DNA of 64,000 bases from Symbiodinium natans (lineage: Eukaryota > Sar > Dinophyceae > Suessiales > Symbiodiniaceae), in NCBI GenBank assembly GCA_905221605.1, contig CAJNDS010001090.1:358501-422500 (forward strand), given 5' to 3'. The stretch's first letter is position 1. Each line of letters begins with the position of its first letter. Both the position numbers and the translations under genes were made by a program. The notes below the pieces were generated by a model. It made no database searches. It saw only the letters and a program-made list of their open reading frames with translations, and was not told the origin of the DNA. Shown here piece after piece: positions 63,947 through 64,000 of this stretch.

Positions 63947-64000
63947 AAAGTCCGGGCAGGTGGCCGGCCAGCGCGCGCAGCGCGGCCAGTTCGCAGCCGA
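63947..64000. CDS. Island cut by the window end
   Basis: GC-rich island right of a CCCTAAA array. Minus reads CELAALRALAGHLPG, plus reads VAGQRAQRGQFAA. It continues beyond the window. Confidence 0.3.

Noticed and set aside
1-64000. A true chromosome end (telomere)
   Set aside because: Arrays are short, in both orientations and interleaved with unique DNA across the whole window.

Overview
This is a nuclear eukaryotic sequence, most likely from a dinoflagellate or close relative (moderate confidence). The reasons are: TTTAGGG-type telomere-like heptamers scattered through the whole window on both strands; an ankyrin/BTB gene of a type I associate with dinoflagellate genomes; very short exons in long introns; splice donors that seem to include GC and GA as well as GT; many small inverted-repeat elements. 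I recognise no tRNA, rRNA, CRISPR array, prokaryotic operon or intact autonomous transposon.

The basic architecture is a repeated module. A GC-rich island of about 50-130 bp is flanked on its left by a (CCCTAAA)n array and on its right by a (TTTAGGG)n array. Several dozen islands follow this rule. Most have at least one open reading frame, often with AG at the upstream edge and GT, GC or GA at the downstream edge, so I read them as exons. Each intervening segment (0.3-2.3 kb) then begins with TTTAGGG units, ends with CCCTAAA units, and is filled with MITE-like elements from about a dozen recurring families (called A to L here). The intron ends are therefore mutually complementary and could pair in the transcript.

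Two gene models are well supported. (1) A minus-strand ankyrin/BTB gene at about 44.5-42.9 kb has two large exons and a 224-bp phase-0 intron that contains a family-A element. (2) A minus-strand coiled-coil gene at about 60.7-50.0 kb has a 1.46-kb terminal exon preceded by tiny exons (30-66 nt). Its last eight exons are all multiples of three and in phase 0, two of them are duplicates of each other, and two have acceptor sites exactly at the end of a family-E element.

Elsewhere (1-42 kb, 46-49 kb, 61-64 kb) the islands read mostly on the plus strand, but I cannot tell how many genes they form. A strong caveat applies to all these candidate exons: a GC-rich island of 80 bp is open in at least one of six frames by chance, and several read plausibly on both strands. 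The individual calls are hypotheses; the architecture is directly visible.

Other notable regions are an AT-rich 0.5-kb segment inside a family-B inverted repeat at 25.1-25.75 kb; octamer arrays (CCCTAAAA, CCCCTAAA, GGGGTGTT); long G tracts at 9.7 and 45.1 kb; microsatellites at 3.3, 39.3 and 52.6 kb.
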